Positions 33,668 through 42,770 of a stretch of 47,413 nt of DNA are shown here, piece by piece. Both the position numbers and the translations under genes were made by a program. This DNA comes from Bradyrhizobium neotropicale. Its GTDB lineage: Bacteria > Pseudomonadota > Alphaproteobacteria > Rhizobiales > Xanthobacteraceae. The DNA lies in NCBI RefSeq assembly GCF_001641695.1, contig NZ_LSEF01000006.1, positions 26,011-73,423 of the forward strand, read 5' to 3'. Within the stretch, counting starts at the first letter, position 1. Each line of letters begins with the position of its first letter. The notes below the pieces were generated by a model that was not told the DNA's origin, did not search any database, and saw only the letters and a list, made by a program, of their open reading frames with translations.

Positions 33668-34612
33668 ATGCTCCGTAAATCAGGTCTCCTTTTCATTGGC
33701 GCCCTTACGATCGCCGCGCTTTCCGCGTGCACGCAAACGTCGCATCCGTCAAAGCCCTCCGCTCTTGGCAAGCCAATCAGTTCAGCGGGCATGGAAGCCT
33801 TGATCGATCAGCCGGGACCGATTGAGCTCAAGACGGTTGTCGGCGCGGATTGGATCGCCGATCTTTCGGGATTGCTCAACCTGAATGATCCAAAAGCCGT
33901 TCAGGCCGGGTTCAAGGATCACGAGGAGCCGATCAAGGTTTACACGCATGTCGTGCGGCATCCGACGCAGGGATTCTTCCTGGTCGACACCGGTGTTTCA
34001 AAGCGGCTGGTGGAGGATCCCGCAAGCGTGGGGATCGGTTGGGTGCTGAGAAAATTCGCGAAGATCCAAAGGATGCAGGTCCGGCAAGACACATTGTCGG
34101 TCATCAAGTCGGAGGGCGTTCCGCTCAAAGGCGTCTTTATGACCCATCTGCATCTCGATCATATCTCTGGGATGCCGGACGTTCCAAAGGATGTGCCGAT
34201 TTACACGGGCCCCGGTGAGCCTGAGTATTCGAGCTTTGTGCATATGGCCGTTCAAGGGACGGAGGACAGCCTCCTTGAAGGAAGGCCCGCACTTCGGGAG
34301 TTCCAGTTCACGAAAGATCCGGATGGGAAATTCGAAGGGGTGATCGACGTCTTCGGCGATGGCTCATTGTTTGCGATCCAGACCCCGGGACATACTCCGG
34401 GCCATGTCTCCTATCTCGCTCGCACGCCAACAGGTCCGGTGCTCCTGACGGGCGACACTGCCCACACGCGTTGGGGTTGGGAGAACGACGTCGAGCCTGG
34501 GACTTACACGGACAACCGGGACAGCGAACGGAAGAGTTTGCTCGCGTTGAAAGCCTTGAGCGAACGCCACCCGAAGATGGTTGTGAAGCTGGGTCATCAG
34601 CCTCTGGGTTGA
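33668..34612 (+). CDS. MBL-fold metallohydrolase, predicted lipoprotein
   Basis: 314 aa. The signal sequence ends in a lipobox (LTIAALSAC, Cys about residue 20), predicting a lipid-anchored periplasmic protein. The metallo-beta-lactamase zinc motif HLHLDH starts at His160 (MTHLHLDHISGMPDV), with the further ligand regions TPGHTPGHVSYLA and LLTGDTAHTR, and a final GHQPLG. The order matches the AHL-lactonase/alkylsulfatase-like branch; a quorum-quenching lactonase is one option, but a periplasmic esterase-like function is equally possible. GAGGA precedes ATG 33668. Probably controlled by the divergent LysR protein. Confidence 0.87.
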   Translation: MLRKSGLLFIGALTIAALSACTQTSHPSKPSALGKPISSAGMEALIDQPGPIELKTVVGADWIADLSGLLNLNDPKAVQAGFKDHEEPIKVYTHVVRHPTQGFFLVDTGVSKRLVEDPASVGIGWVLRKFAKIQRMQVRQDTLSVIKSEGVPLKGVFMTHLHLDHISGMPDVPKDVPIYTGPGEPEYSSFVHMAVQGTEDSLLEGRPALREFQFTKDPDGKFEGVIDVFGDGSLFAIQTPGHTPGHVSYLARTPTGPVLLTGDTAHTRWGWENDVEPGTYTDNRDSERKSLLALKALSERHPKMVVKLGHQPLG

Positions 34613-34811
34613 GCGGCAGCTTTGGGATCTTCTTCGGAGAAGATGGATGCGCCGATCGACGCCTTCGCGAAGGCCGGCGCGGAAGTGGTCTCCCAGCGGG
34701 CATTGTGATCGAGGGCAGCCGAGGAACTGATCCGCAAGCCCAACGCGCGGCTGGAGCATGGCGAAGCAGTGAATGAGCCCCGCCTGAAGCTGCCCCCCTG
34801 TTACTTGCCGC

Positions 34812-36353
34812 TTAAGCCGCTTTCTCTGGCCAATAGCGCTTACGCAGTTCCTGCTTCATAAGCTTGCCCGTCGGAGAGCGCGGCACCTCCTTTACGAAGT
34901 CGATGCTGCGGGGAGCTTTGTAGCTCGCCACTCGAGACTTTACGAAGGTGACAATCTCATCCGCTAACTGGGCGGTCCCTTCCACATCGGGCATCAATTG
35001 AACGATAGCTTTCACCTGTTCACCCATCTCTGGGTCCGGAACGCCTATCACCGCTACGTCGGAGATAGCCGGATGAAGAACCAAAACGTTCTCGATCTCT
35101 TGAGGGTATATGTTGACCCCGCCTGAGATGATCATGAACGCCTTGCGGTCGGTCAAAAAGAGGTAGCCATCCGCATCGACGCGTCCGATATCGCCGACAG
35201 TGGTCCAGTACGGATGCGCGCGATGCTGCGCGGCTCGTGTCTTTTCCGGCTCTTCATGGTAGACGAAAGGCATCTTGTCGCGTTCGAAATAGATGACGCC
35301 CGTCTGACCGGTCGGCAGTTCGCTCCCTTCCTCGTCGCAGATGTGAATTTTTCCGAGCGCGGCGCGGCCTACAGAACCTGGCTTCTTGAGCCATTCGTCT
35401 GGCCCAATCACCGTCATCCCGTTCATTTCGGTGGCCGAATAGTATTCCCACAAGACCGGACCCCACCAATTCATCATTTCGCGCTTGATCTCAACAGGGC
35501 ACGGTGCGGCAGCATGAATAGCGACCTGCAAACTGCTGATGTCATACCCACCACGCACTGACTCGGGCAGTTTGAGCATCCGGACGAACATAGTCGGGAC
35601 CCACTGACTGTGGGTCACCTTGTAGTCCTGGATGGCGGCCAAAGCCGCCTCGGCCTCGAATTTGTCCATCACTAGCGCGGTACCACCTAGCGCTTGGACC
35701 GTCGCACAGGTTCGGAGTGGTGCTGCATGATAGAGGGGCGCAGGAGAAAGGTAGATAGCCCTCTCGTCGAAACCGAAGTTTGACGAGAACATCTGCACCA
35801 TCGTGTCTCCGGGCTCGGAAACCTGTCGCTCCGGCAACGCATGCTTTACGCCTTTAGGCCTGCCGGTCGTGCCGGAAGAGTACAGCATGTCGGCGCCACG
35901 CGGTTGCGAAGATGGCATGATGGCGCGAGCCGATTTCAACAGCTGCTGGTACGATTCGTACCCGACCAAATCTCCTTCGAGACTGACGCGACGCTTGAGC
36001 TGGTCATGTCTGCCAAGTCTTGAGGCCGTCTCGACTCCGCCGCGGCCTACGAAGAGCGCGGCAGCGCCGGAGTTGGAGAGCATGTAATCGACTTCGTCAG
36101 GGCTCAACCGATAGTTTATCGGCATCAGGTACAGGCCCGAACGCTGAGTGGCCCAATAGATATCGAAGATCCAAGCGCTGTTGTCGGAGAGGACGCCGAC
36201 GACATCACCGGGCCGCAGGCCCGCGTCGAAGAGCCAATTTGCAACTCGCCGTGACCGATCCTCCAATTCGGCGTAAGTCACGACCTCACCGGTTGCCGTC
36301 ATGATGAGAGCAGGGCGGTCCGGATGTGCAAGTGCGTGGGTTCCCGGGTACAT
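34812..36353 (-). CDS. Acyl-CoA synthetase (AMP-forming)
   Basis: 513 aa of the ANL superfamily. The P-loop [11 protein letters not shown] is at about residues 158-168; [10 protein letters not shown] is motif A5, [22 protein letters not shown] the adenylate/hinge region, and [14 protein letters not shown] carries the C-terminal catalytic lysine. It activates a carboxylic acid to its CoA thioester using ATP in the cytoplasm. Substrate chain type cannot be read from sequence. GGGAG five bases before ATG 36353 supports this start. Divergent to a TetR regulator, and facing the acyl-CoA operon that begins at 37715, for which it is the obvious activating enzyme. Confidence 0.92.
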   Translation of the reverse strand: MYPGTHALAHPDRPALIMTATGEVVTYAELEDRSRRVANWLFDAGLRPGDVVGVLSDNSAWIFDIYWATQRSGLYLMPINYRLSPDEVDYMLSNSGAAALFVGRGGVETASRLGRHDQLKRRVSLEGDLVGYESYQQLLKSARAIMPSSQPRGADMLYSSGTTGRPKGVKHALPERQVSEPGDTMVQMFSSNFGFDERAIYLSPAPLYHAAPLRTCATVQALGGTALVMDKFEAEAALAAIQDYKVTHSQWVPTMFVRMLKLPESVRGGYDISSLQVAIHAAAPCPVEIKREMMNWWGPVLWEYYSATEMNGMTVIGPDEWLKKPGSVGRAALGKIHICDEEGSELPTGQTGVIYFERDKMPFVYHEEPEKTRAAQHRAHPYWTTVGDIGRVDADGYLFLTDRKAFMIISGGVNIYPQEIENVLVLHPAISDVAVIGVPDPEMGEQVKAIVQLMPDVEGTAQLADEIVTFVKSRVASYKAPRSIDFVKEVPRSPTGKLMKQELRKRYWPEKAA

Positions 36354-36461
36354 CAACACTCCCTGGATGTTGCCCTTCCGAGGAAGAGGCGGAGTTGGGA
36401 TTTCGAATGGAATGCGCTGACGAAGTTCTTGGTCGTCGAGTTGATCGCCAGAGGTCGGCCT

Positions 36462-36497
36462 GCCGTTGCAATGGCGCTCTACCGACTAAGCCAGTAA
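36462..36497 (-). pseudogene. Decayed tRNA-like fragment
   Basis: On the minus strand GGCTTAGTCGGTAGAGCGCC (complement of 36473-36492) reproduces a tRNA D arm and the start of an anticodon arm (CCATTGCAACGG) with a few bases missing. No acceptor stem, variable loop or T arm can be found around it. It lies in the gap between the acyl-CoA synthetase and the TetR gene. It is probably a remnant of a tRNA or of an attachment site. Confidence 0.35.
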
Positions 36498-36542
36498 GTT
36501 AAGCAACGCCTTTCGCGCCTCCCGCCCCTTGATCCTCTTGAA

Positions 36543-36562
36543 GTTCTGGCTTGAACAAGAAC
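36543..36562. promoter_or_regulatory. Candidate TetR operator
   Basis: GTTCT (36543-36547) and AGAAC (36558-36562) form a perfect inverted repeat enclosing CTTGAACAAG, itself a palindrome except for its centre. It lies between the synthetase and TetR genes, where a local repressor would act on both promoters. Confidence 0.35.
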
Positions 36563-36628
36563 TGATATTGATGTCACATTACTGATCGCGGACTGGTGGT
36601 CAAGGGACCGTATTGCTATGGATGGCAA

Positions 36629-37303
36629 ATGCTGGAGACCGATGATTCTGCCTTGGAGCCCTTAGCTCCTGCGACGGCGAAGGGGGCAGCGATGCGTGAG
36701 CGCCTGCTCAACGCATCGGCACGTGTATTCGCGCGCAAAGGATATGAGGCCACGCGAGTCGAGGACATCGTCAAGATTGCCCGCACGTCTTACGGCAACT
36801 TCTACCGGCACTTTCGAAACAAGGACGAAATTCTGCTGGCCGTGTTGAAGCCGCTGGTGGACGAGATTTACGTCGCGAGCAAGCGCAGGATTGGTCGCTC
36901 GTTGAAGGCAACCGAGGCGGAGTTTGTTGAGAATACCATCGCTTATCTCAAGATCTATGCCCGGCACCGCAAGCTGCTGCGTGTCATGCGGGAGGCTGCG
37001 GCACGCGGTGAGAAGGCGACATTTCTGTCTCTCTATGTCACGGAACGTAGCCGTTTCGTAAGACGTACCTCTACCTGGCTGACTCGACTTCAAGGATTGG
37101 GCGAACTAAGCGGCGAGCTCGATCCCGAGATGGCAGCCGAAGTGCTCGGCGCTACGATGGAGCAAGTTTCCTATATGAAGCTTGATCTCGCTTCGGAAGA
37201 TCCAGGCGATGCCGAGATCGAACACATAGGGGCTCACTGTGCGAAGATCTGGTACCGAGGCGTATTCGGTTCGGTCAAAGAAGATTCCGCTGCTCCGAAT
37301 TAG
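36629..37303 (+). CDS. TetR/AcrR family transcriptional regulator
   Basis: 224 aa from ATG 36629; a GTG at 36596 would add 11 residues, and neither has a good ribosome-binding site. Helix-turn-helix: AMRERLLNASARVFARKGYE, VEDIVKIARTSYGNFYRHFR, ending NKDEILLAV. The C-terminal ligand domain is all helical with no known signature. Divergent to the acyl-CoA synthetase gene and 400 bases upstream of the acyl-CoA operon, so it likely represses these genes and is relieved by an acyl-CoA or the free acid (inference). Confidence 0.88.
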   Translation: MLETDDSALEPLAPATAKGAAMRERLLNASARVFARKGYEATRVEDIVKIARTSYGNFYRHFRNKDEILLAVLKPLVDEIYVASKRRIGRSLKATEAEFVENTIAYLKIYARHRKLLRVMREAAARGEKATFLSLYVTERSRFVRRTSTWLTRLQGLGELSGELDPEMAAEVLGATMEQVSYMKLDLASEDPGDAEIEHIGAHCAKIWYRGVFGSVKEDSAAPN

Positions 37304-37613
37304 TCGCGCGCCAATACGCGTCGGCTACTAACGTCGGAGCGGAAGCCGCTGGGTTGGCCGCAATCGGCGGTGCTCGCCCGAACGGCGTGTCGTCTTAAAT
37401 CGCTGCATCAGCAGCGGCGGGCGTCGCGCTTTGCCGTGAACCCTCAAGCAATCGTCAGCACGCACATCCTAAAGCGCTTCGTGATTGGGGCGCGCTCTAA
37501 GCCTTGACGAGGCAGCTCGTCAGTAATATGACGTCACTATCACTTTTAAGCGCCGGTGCAGAAGCGCAAATGTTCAGCAGGGGGAGGAGCCGATCAGATC
37601 GGCGTAAAGGTCA
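37304..37613. other. 310-base gap upstream of the acyl-CoA operon
   Basis: Non-coding stretch between the TetR stop and a candidate short ORF. No recognisable RNA or protein is seen. It must contain the promoter for the downstream operon, but I could not pick one convincing -35/-10 pair. Confidence 0.4.
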
Positions 37614-37718
37614 ATGAAAATAAATACTTCGTTGCCTTTTCTCCTCGTCTTCGGCGCGATCTCGTTCGTTCGTCCCGTGCTCGCTCCTGGTGACGGTTCG
37701 ATGGGGATTGCGTCGTGA
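37614..37718 (+). CDS. Short signal-peptide-like ORF coupled to the next gene
   Basis: A 34-codon ORF beginning MKINTSLPFLLVFGAI and ending GSMGIAS. It has a basic start, a hydrophobic core of about 14 residues and a VLA cleavage-like site. AAAGG lies 4 bases before the ATG. Its TGA (37716-37718) overlaps the GTG start of the following acyl-CoA dehydrogenase in the sequence GTGA, so its translation could hand ribosomes to that start, which has no strong site of its own. It may be a real small exported peptide or only a translational leader; codon evidence is too short to decide. Confidence 0.35.
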   Translation: MKINTSLPFLLVFGAISFVRPVLAPGDGSMGIAS

Positions 37719-38866
37719 TCCTGAATGAAACGCAAGCCGCGATCCGCGACGCGGTGCGCAAGTTTGCTCAGGAGCGCATTGCTCCCCACGCGCGTGCGTA
37801 CGAAGAGGCCAGGGGGTATCCGTCGCGGCTCTTTGAAGGGCTTGCGGATCTTGGTCTGATGGGAATGATCGCTCCCGAAGCGGTCGGCGGCGCCGGCGCG
37901 GACTACGTGTCCTATGCGGCTTCACTCATTGAAATCGCCGCGGCGGACGGTGCGCTGTCTACGATCTTGAGCATTCAGAACAGCCTGATCGTATCAGGTC
38001 TGCTGAAGGACGGCACGCCGGCGCAGCAAGCGAGATTTCTGCCCTCCCTCATCTCCGGACGAACGATTGGCGCATTCGCACTGACGGAGGCGGAGGCCGG
38101 TTCAGATGCGTCCGCGTTGAGGATGCGCGCCGTTCGCGTAGCAGGTGGATACAAACTAAACGGAGCCAAGCAGTTCATTTCGTCGGGGCGAATTGCCGGT
38201 CTCGCGATCGTGTTTGCGGTAACCGATCCTGCCGCGGGCAAGCGCGGGGTCTCAGCTTTTCTGGTGCGCACCGACAGCCCCGGCTACAGCGTCGAAAGAG
38301 TCGAGCACAAGCTGGGCCAGATGGCATCCGACACTTGTGCCCTTCGGTTCGATGACGTTTTCGTCGAAGAGGACATGCGGCTCGGTTCGGAAGGCGCGGG
38401 CTACTCCATCGCACTCTCTAATCTCGAGGCCGGGCGCATCGGCATTGCGGCTCAATGTGTGGGAATGGCACGCGCAGCTCTCGATGCTGCGGTGAAGTAC
38501 GCCGGCGAGCGCAAGAGTTTCGGGGCGCCAATCATCTCGCATCAGGCCGTCGGGTTTCGACTTGCAGATCTCGCAGCAAGGCTGGAGGCCGCTCACCAAC
38601 TCGTGCTGCATGCGGCCGCGATGAAGGACGCCGATCTTCCCTGTCTCAAGGAAGCTTCCATGGCCAAGCTCGTCGCTTCCGAAACAGCCGAGGCGGTGGT
38701 TTCCGGCGCGCTGCAGACATTCGGCGGCTACGGCTACCTGGAAGATTTCGTGGTTGCCAAAATCTATCGCGATGTGCGCGTTTGCCAGATCTACGAAGGC
38801 ACATCCGACATCCAGCGAATGGTGATTGCGCGCGACCTCGCGAGAGGCGCGGCAGAGCGGAACTAG
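37715..38866 (+). CDS. Acyl-CoA dehydrogenase, short/medium-chain type
   Basis: 383 aa, the usual length of SCAD/MCAD-type flavoproteins. FAD-binding TEAEAGSDASALRMRAVRVA, then KQFISSGRIAGLA, the RKSFGAPIISHQAVGF segment, and the catalytic Glu361 in CQIYEGTSDIQRMVIARDL, all as in active butyryl-CoA or medium-chain enzymes. It oxidises acyl-CoA to trans-2-enoyl-CoA and passes electrons to ETF. GTG start overlapping the end of a short ORF. First full gene of an operon that continues with the SDR gene after 121 bases. Confidence 0.93.
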   Translation: MILNETQAAIRDAVRKFAQERIAPHARAYEEARGYPSRLFEGLADLGLMGMIAPEAVGGAGADYVSYAASLIEIAAADGALSTILSIQNSLIVSGLLKDGTPAQQARFLPSLISGRTIGAFALTEAEAGSDASALRMRAVRVAGGYKLNGAKQFISSGRIAGLAIVFAVTDPAAGKRGVSAFLVRTDSPGYSVERVEHKLGQMASDTCALRFDDVFVEEDMRLGSEGAGYSIALSNLEAGRIGIAAQCVGMARAALDAAVKYAGERKSFGAPIISHQAVGFRLADLAARLEAAHQLVLHAAAMKDADLPCLKEASMAKLVASETAEAVVSGALQTFGGYGYLEDFVVAKIYRDVRVCQIYEGTSDIQRMVIARDLARGAAERN

Positions 38867-38987
38867 CAGCCTGTGCCCCTCCTTGCCCGATCCAGTCGTC
38901 AGCTACGCAAGAACGCCCAGGCAACGATCTCAGAAGCGACCGCGATAACAATCGAAATTTGAACCTCGAGAAGACAGGGAAGGCAGC

Positions 38988-39749
38988 ATGCACATCAAAG
39001 GAACGGCCGCGATCGTCACGGGCGGCGCATCCGGTCTTGGAGGCGCCGCGGCCGAGCGACTTGCGGCAGCGGGCGCCAAAGTGACGATCTTGGATCTCAA
39101 CTCCGAACTGGGGGAGGCGCACGCCAGGGCTATCGGTGGGCATTTCGCTAAAATCGATGTGACTGACGAGGACGGCATCGAGCAGGCGCTCGAATTCGCG
39201 GAGCGCGTGCACGGTAAAGCGCGCATCCTGGTCAATTGCGCCGGCCTTGGTCCGCCCGGCAAAGCCATCGGTCGGGATGGCAGGGCGCTGCCGCTGCGAG
39301 ACTTCGCCAGGACGATCAACATCAATCTGATTGGCAGCTTCAACGTCCTGTCGAAGTTCGCCGCGCGCCTTCATGCGGCCGAGTCGGTCGAGGAGGAGCG
39401 AGGCGTCATCATCAACACCGCGAGCGTTGCCGCATTCGACGGCCAGATCGGCCAAGCCGCCTACTCGGCATCCAAGGGCGGCATCGTCGGCATGACCCTG
39501 CCTCTGGCCCGCGAATTCGCGCGCTACGGCATCCGGGTCATGACGATCGCACCTGGCATCTTTCTGACCCCGCTGCTGGTGTCGCTTCCTGAAGAGGCCC
39601 AGAAGTCGCTGGGTAAGCAGGTGCCTTTCCCAAGCCGACTCGGTCACCCATCCGAATTTGCCCAGATGGTCGAATCCATCGTCGCGAATCCGATGCTGAA
39701 CGGCGAGACCATCCGCCTCGACGGCGCAATCCGGATGGCGCCCAAATGA
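38988..39749 (+). CDS. SDR family oxidoreductase, 3-hydroxyacyl-CoA dehydrogenase type 2-like
   Basis: 253 aa. Nucleotide site TGGASGLGGAAAERLAAAGA, Asp at the end of strand 2 (TILDLNSE) pointing to NAD, VNCAGLGPPGKAI, and catalytic Ser-Tyr-Lys (INTASVAAF, QAAYSASKGGIVGMTLPLAR). The long loop and C-terminal PFPSRLGHPSEFAQMVESIV resemble HSD17B10/3-hydroxy-2-methylbutyryl-CoA dehydrogenases. It could oxidise 3-hydroxyacyl-CoA in beta-oxidation, or reduce a 4-oxoacyl-CoA as LvaD does in levulinate catabolism. GGGAAGG lies upstream of ATG 38988. Its stop overlaps the next start (ATGA), so translation is coupled. Confidence 0.92.
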   Translation: MHIKGTAAIVTGGASGLGGAAAERLAAAGAKVTILDLNSELGEAHARAIGGHFAKIDVTDEDGIEQALEFAERVHGKARILVNCAGLGPPGKAIGRDGRALPLRDFARTININLIGSFNVLSKFAARLHAAESVEEERGVIINTASVAAFDGQIGQAAYSASKGGIVGMTLPLAREFARYGIRVMTIAPGIFLTPLLVSLPEEAQKSLGKQVPFPSRLGHPSEFAQMVESIVANPMLNGETIRLDGAIRMAPK

Positions 39750-40921
39750 GCGGGGTCGGCATGGAGCGTACTCAGGAGATTGCGGATCGCGTTGAGCGGT
39801 TCGTTCGGGAGGTCGTGATCCCGTTCGAGCGCGATCCCCGCCGTGATCATCATGACTGTCCAAAAGACGAACTGGTCACCGAGCTGCGTGAATTGGCGCG
39901 GGCGGCAGGCGTATTGACGCCGCACATACTGGCCGACGGTTCGCATCTCTCGCAGAGCGAGACAGCGATCGTCCTGGCCAAGACAGGTTTATCGCCGCTT
40001 GGCCCGCTCGCATGCAACACGGCGGCTCCCGATGAAGGCAATATGTACCTTCTGGGTAAGATCGGCTCGCCCGAGATCAAGGAGCGCTTCCTAAAGCCGC
40101 TTGTCGAGGGAAGCGCGCGGTCCGCGTTCTTCATGACCGAACCGGCCGAGGAGGGCGGAGCGGGATCGGACCCATCGATGATGACGACGACCTGTCGTCC
40201 GGACGGCAACCAGTGGGTCGTGAATGGACGCAAGGCTTTCATCACGGGAGCACGCGGAGCCAAGGTTGGGATCGTGATGGCAAAGGCCGAGGAGGGCGCA
40301 TGCATGTTCCTCGTCGATTTGCCCGATCCGGCGATCACCATCGATCATGTGCCCAACACGATCGACAGCTCCATGCCGGGCGGCCACGCCGTCGTGACCA
40401 TCCGCAATTTGCGCATCCCGGCCGATCAAATGCTCGGACAGCCGGGTGAGGGGTTCAAATATGCGCAGATCCGGCTTTCGCCGGCCAGGCTGTCGCATTG
40501 CATGCGCTGGCGAGGCGCCTGCATCCGCGCCAACGAGATCGCGACCGGATACTCCAACCGCCGGAAGGCGTTCGGGAAGACGCTCATCGATCATGAGGGA
40601 GTCGGCTTCATGCTTGCCGACAACCTCATCGACCTCAAACAGGCCGAGTTGATGATCTCCTGGTGCGCGAGTGTGCTCGATGCGGGCTCGCTGGGAACGA
40701 ACGAGAGCTCCATGGCAAAGGTCGCGGTCAGCGAGGCCCTCATGCGGGTGGCCGATCGTTGTGTGCAGGTGATGGGTGGCTCGGGCGTTACCAACGAAAC
40801 CATCGTCGAACAGGTGTTCCGCGAGGTGCGTGCGTTTCGCATCTACGACGGCCCCACCGAGGTGCACAAATGGTCGCTTGCGAAGAAGATCAAGCGCGAT
40901 TGGCAAAAGGCGAATCCGTGA
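39746..40921 (+). CDS. Acyl-CoA dehydrogenase, ACAD10/11-like
   Basis: 391 aa. FAD motif MTEPAEEGGAGSDPSMMTTT and GRKAFITGARGAKVGI. In place of the catalytic IYEGT motif it has RIYDGPTEVHKWSLAKKIK, with Asp368, which matches the xDGPxEVH signature of ACAD10/11 and bacterial LvaC. In those proteins the flavin domain helps eliminate phosphate from 4-phosphoacyl-CoA rather than, or besides, alpha-beta dehydrogenation. It starts inside the stop of the SDR gene (ATGA) and ends inside the start of the phosphotransferase (GTGA), so these three should be made together. The pairing with an APH-fold kinase supports a role in 4-hydroxyacyl-CoA breakdown. Confidence 0.92.
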   Translation: MSGVGMERTQEIADRVERFVREVVIPFERDPRRDHHDCPKDELVTELRELARAAGVLTPHILADGSHLSQSETAIVLAKTGLSPLGPLACNTAAPDEGNMYLLGKIGSPEIKERFLKPLVEGSARSAFFMTEPAEEGGAGSDPSMMTTTCRPDGNQWVVNGRKAFITGARGAKVGIVMAKAEEGACMFLVDLPDPAITIDHVPNTIDSSMPGGHAVVTIRNLRIPADQMLGQPGEGFKYAQIRLSPARLSHCMRWRGACIRANEIATGYSNRRKAFGKTLIDHEGVGFMLADNLIDLKQAELMISWCASVLDAGSLGTNESSMAKVAVSEALMRVADRCVQVMGGSGVTNETIVEQVFREVRAFRIYDGPTEVHKWSLAKKIKRDWQKANP

Positions 40922-41985
40922 GCGCTCTCGACGAAGCCGCAAACTCCGGATTGGTGGATCCGTCCGATGCCCATCGCCTCGACGATAACGCCTTGTCGAG
41001 CTGGATGACGGCAAACGTCGAGGGGTTTCGAGGACCTCTCAACGCCTCCAAATTCAGGGGAGGCCAGTCGAATCCGACTTATCGTATCCAATCCGCGGAC
41101 GGCGTTTACGTGCTCCGGCGGAAGCCGCCGGGGCCGCTGGTCGCGGGCGCGCACGCGGTCGACCGCGAGGCACGCGTACAGCGCGCGCTGTCGCAAGTTG
41201 GGTTTCCGGTGGCGCGCATCCACGGGTATTGCGCCGACAAGTCCGTTATCGGGAGCGAATTCTATGTGATGCAGCTCGTGGAGGGCCGGATCTTCTGGGA
41301 TGCGACCTTCCCTGGAGTGAGCCGGGAAGAGCGTCCCTCCTATTTCAACGCCATGTGCGACGTGATCGCGCAACTCCACTCCGTCGACCCGGCATCGATC
41401 GGTCTGGGCGATTACGGAAAACCGGGAAGCTACTTTGCGCGCCAGATCAGTCGCTGGACGCGTCAGTATCAGGACGATCCGGAGGCCGGTCGCGACGCGA
41501 ACATGGATCACCTCGTCAGAGACCTCCCGGGGATGATTCCCGCCGGCGACGAAGTCTCCATCGTCCACGGCGATTTCCGTTGCGACAATCTGATCTTTCA
41601 TGCGAGCGAGCCGCGCGTCATCGCGGTGCTCGACTGGGAACTGTCGACTCTCGGACATCCTCTGGCGGACTTCGCCTACCACGCGATGATGTACCGCATG
41701 CCTCCGCACATCGTTGCCGGCCTCGCGGGCGCGGATCTGGCTGCTCTCAATATCCCGGGCGAAGCAGAGTACATCGACCGGTATTGCCGGGCGACCGGCC
41801 GCGAAGTGATTGCGGACTGGCAGTTCTATGTCGCTTTCAACTTCTTTCGGCTGGCGGCGATCATGCACGGCATAGCCGGCCGCGCGTTGCGCGGAACGGC
41901 TTCGTCGGCGCAGGCCATCGAGCGCGGAAAGGCATTTCCCGAGTTGACGGCGCTGGCGGTCCGCGCCCTGGAGGAGCCGTCATGA
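40918..41985 (+). CDS. APH-fold phosphotransferase, ACAD11 N-domain/LvaA-like
   Basis: 355 aa of the aminoglycoside-phosphotransferase-like kinase superfamily. SKFRGGQSNPTYRIQSADG is the nucleotide-binding loop; the catalytic loop is SIVHGDFRCDNLIFH, and the metal Asp is in VLDWELSTLGHPLADFAYH. This group includes the kinase domain of ACAD10/11 and LvaA, which phosphorylate the 4-hydroxyl of 4-hydroxyacyl-CoA using ATP. GTG start at 40918 overlaps the dehydrogenase stop by 4 bases (GTGA), and its own stop overlaps the hydratase start (ATGA). No small LvaB-like partner is seen in the window. The substrate assignment is inference from family and neighbours. Confidence 0.9.
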   Translation: MSALDEAANSGLVDPSDAHRLDDNALSSWMTANVEGFRGPLNASKFRGGQSNPTYRIQSADGVYVLRRKPPGPLVAGAHAVDREARVQRALSQVGFPVARIHGYCADKSVIGSEFYVMQLVEGRIFWDATFPGVSREERPSYFNAMCDVIAQLHSVDPASIGLGDYGKPGSYFARQISRWTRQYQDDPEAGRDANMDHLVRDLPGMIPAGDEVSIVHGDFRCDNLIFHASEPRVIAVLDWELSTLGHPLADFAYHAMMYRMPPHIVAGLAGADLAALNIPGEAEYIDRYCRATGREVIADWQFYVAFNFFRLAAIMHGIAGRALRGTASSAQAIERGKAFPELTALAVRALEEPS

Positions 41986-42758
41986 GCGGTCCGGTCGAAC
42001 TGTCGTGCGTCGACAAGATTGCGACGCTGACCCTGTCGCGCCCGAACCAGGGCAACACGATTGACCCTGCCATGGCCCTCGCTCTTCTGAAGGCCGCCGA
42101 GCGATGCGATGAAGATGACGACGTTCGCTGCGTCATTCTGACCGGCCGGGGAAAGCTCTTTTGCGGGGGCGGCGACGTCGGTGCTTTCGCCGCGGCCGGC
42201 GACGACGTGTCTGCCTTCTTGCAGGACCTGGCGGGAACGCTGCATGCCGCGATCGTGCGCCTCATGCGAATGCGAAAGCCGTTGATCACCCTCGTGAACG
42301 GGCCCGCAGCCGGAGCCGGCATGAGCCTGGCGATGATCGGCGACTTCGCGTTGGCGGCTCGCTCTGCACATTTCAGCGCGGCCTATACCGCATTGGGCCT
42401 CAGTCCGGACGGAGGAATGAGCTGGCTGCTGCCGCGGGTGGTTGGCCTCAGGCGGGCGCAGGAGATCATCCTGTCCAACCGGCGCGTATCGAGCGACGAG
42501 GCAGCGCGGATTGGTCTCGTTACGCGCGTTGTCGAAGACGAGCAGTTGGCTGCCGCCGGCGCCGACATCGCGGCGAAGCTTGCAGCACAACCCGTCGCGG
42601 CGCTCGGCGCCGCACGCCGTCTCTTGCTTGAAAGCTACGATAGCACGTTGGAGGCACAGCTTCAGCGGGAGACGCAAAGCATAGCCGAGCTTGGCAGATC
42701 GGATGAATCGCGCCGTCGCGTAGCTGGGTTCGCCGCGCGTCGAAATTCAAACGGATGA
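41982..42758 (+). CDS. Enoyl-CoA hydratase/isomerase family protein
   Basis: 258 aa crotonase-fold protein. ATLTLSRPNQGNTID, the oxyanion-hole strand VILTGRGKLFCGGGDVGAFA and LVNGPAAGAGMSLAMIGDFA (second oxyanion glycine) are clear, and LGLSPDGGMSWLLPRVVGLR occupies the position of the second catalytic acid (Asp rather than the usual Glu pair). It would hydrate or isomerise enoyl-CoA. It begins with ATGA overlapping the phosphotransferase stop and is followed 12 bases later by thiolase, so it belongs to the same operon. Confidence 0.92.
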   Translation: MSGPVELSCVDKIATLTLSRPNQGNTIDPAMALALLKAAERCDEDDDVRCVILTGRGKLFCGGGDVGAFAAAGDDVSAFLQDLAGTLHAAIVRLMRMRKPLITLVNGPAAGAGMSLAMIGDFALAARSAHFSAAYTALGLSPDGGMSWLLPRVVGLRRAQEIILSNRRVSSDEAARIGLVTRVVEDEQLAAAGADIAAKLAAQPVAALGAARRLLLESYDSTLEAQLQRETQSIAELGRSDESRRRVAGFAARRNSNG

Positions 42759-42770
42759 AAGGAACAGGCC

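Noticed and set aside
34613..34811. Possible gene relic between the MBL gene and the acyl-CoA synthetase
   Set aside because: Short open stretches exist in several frames, but no family could be recognised and the gap is under 200 bases.
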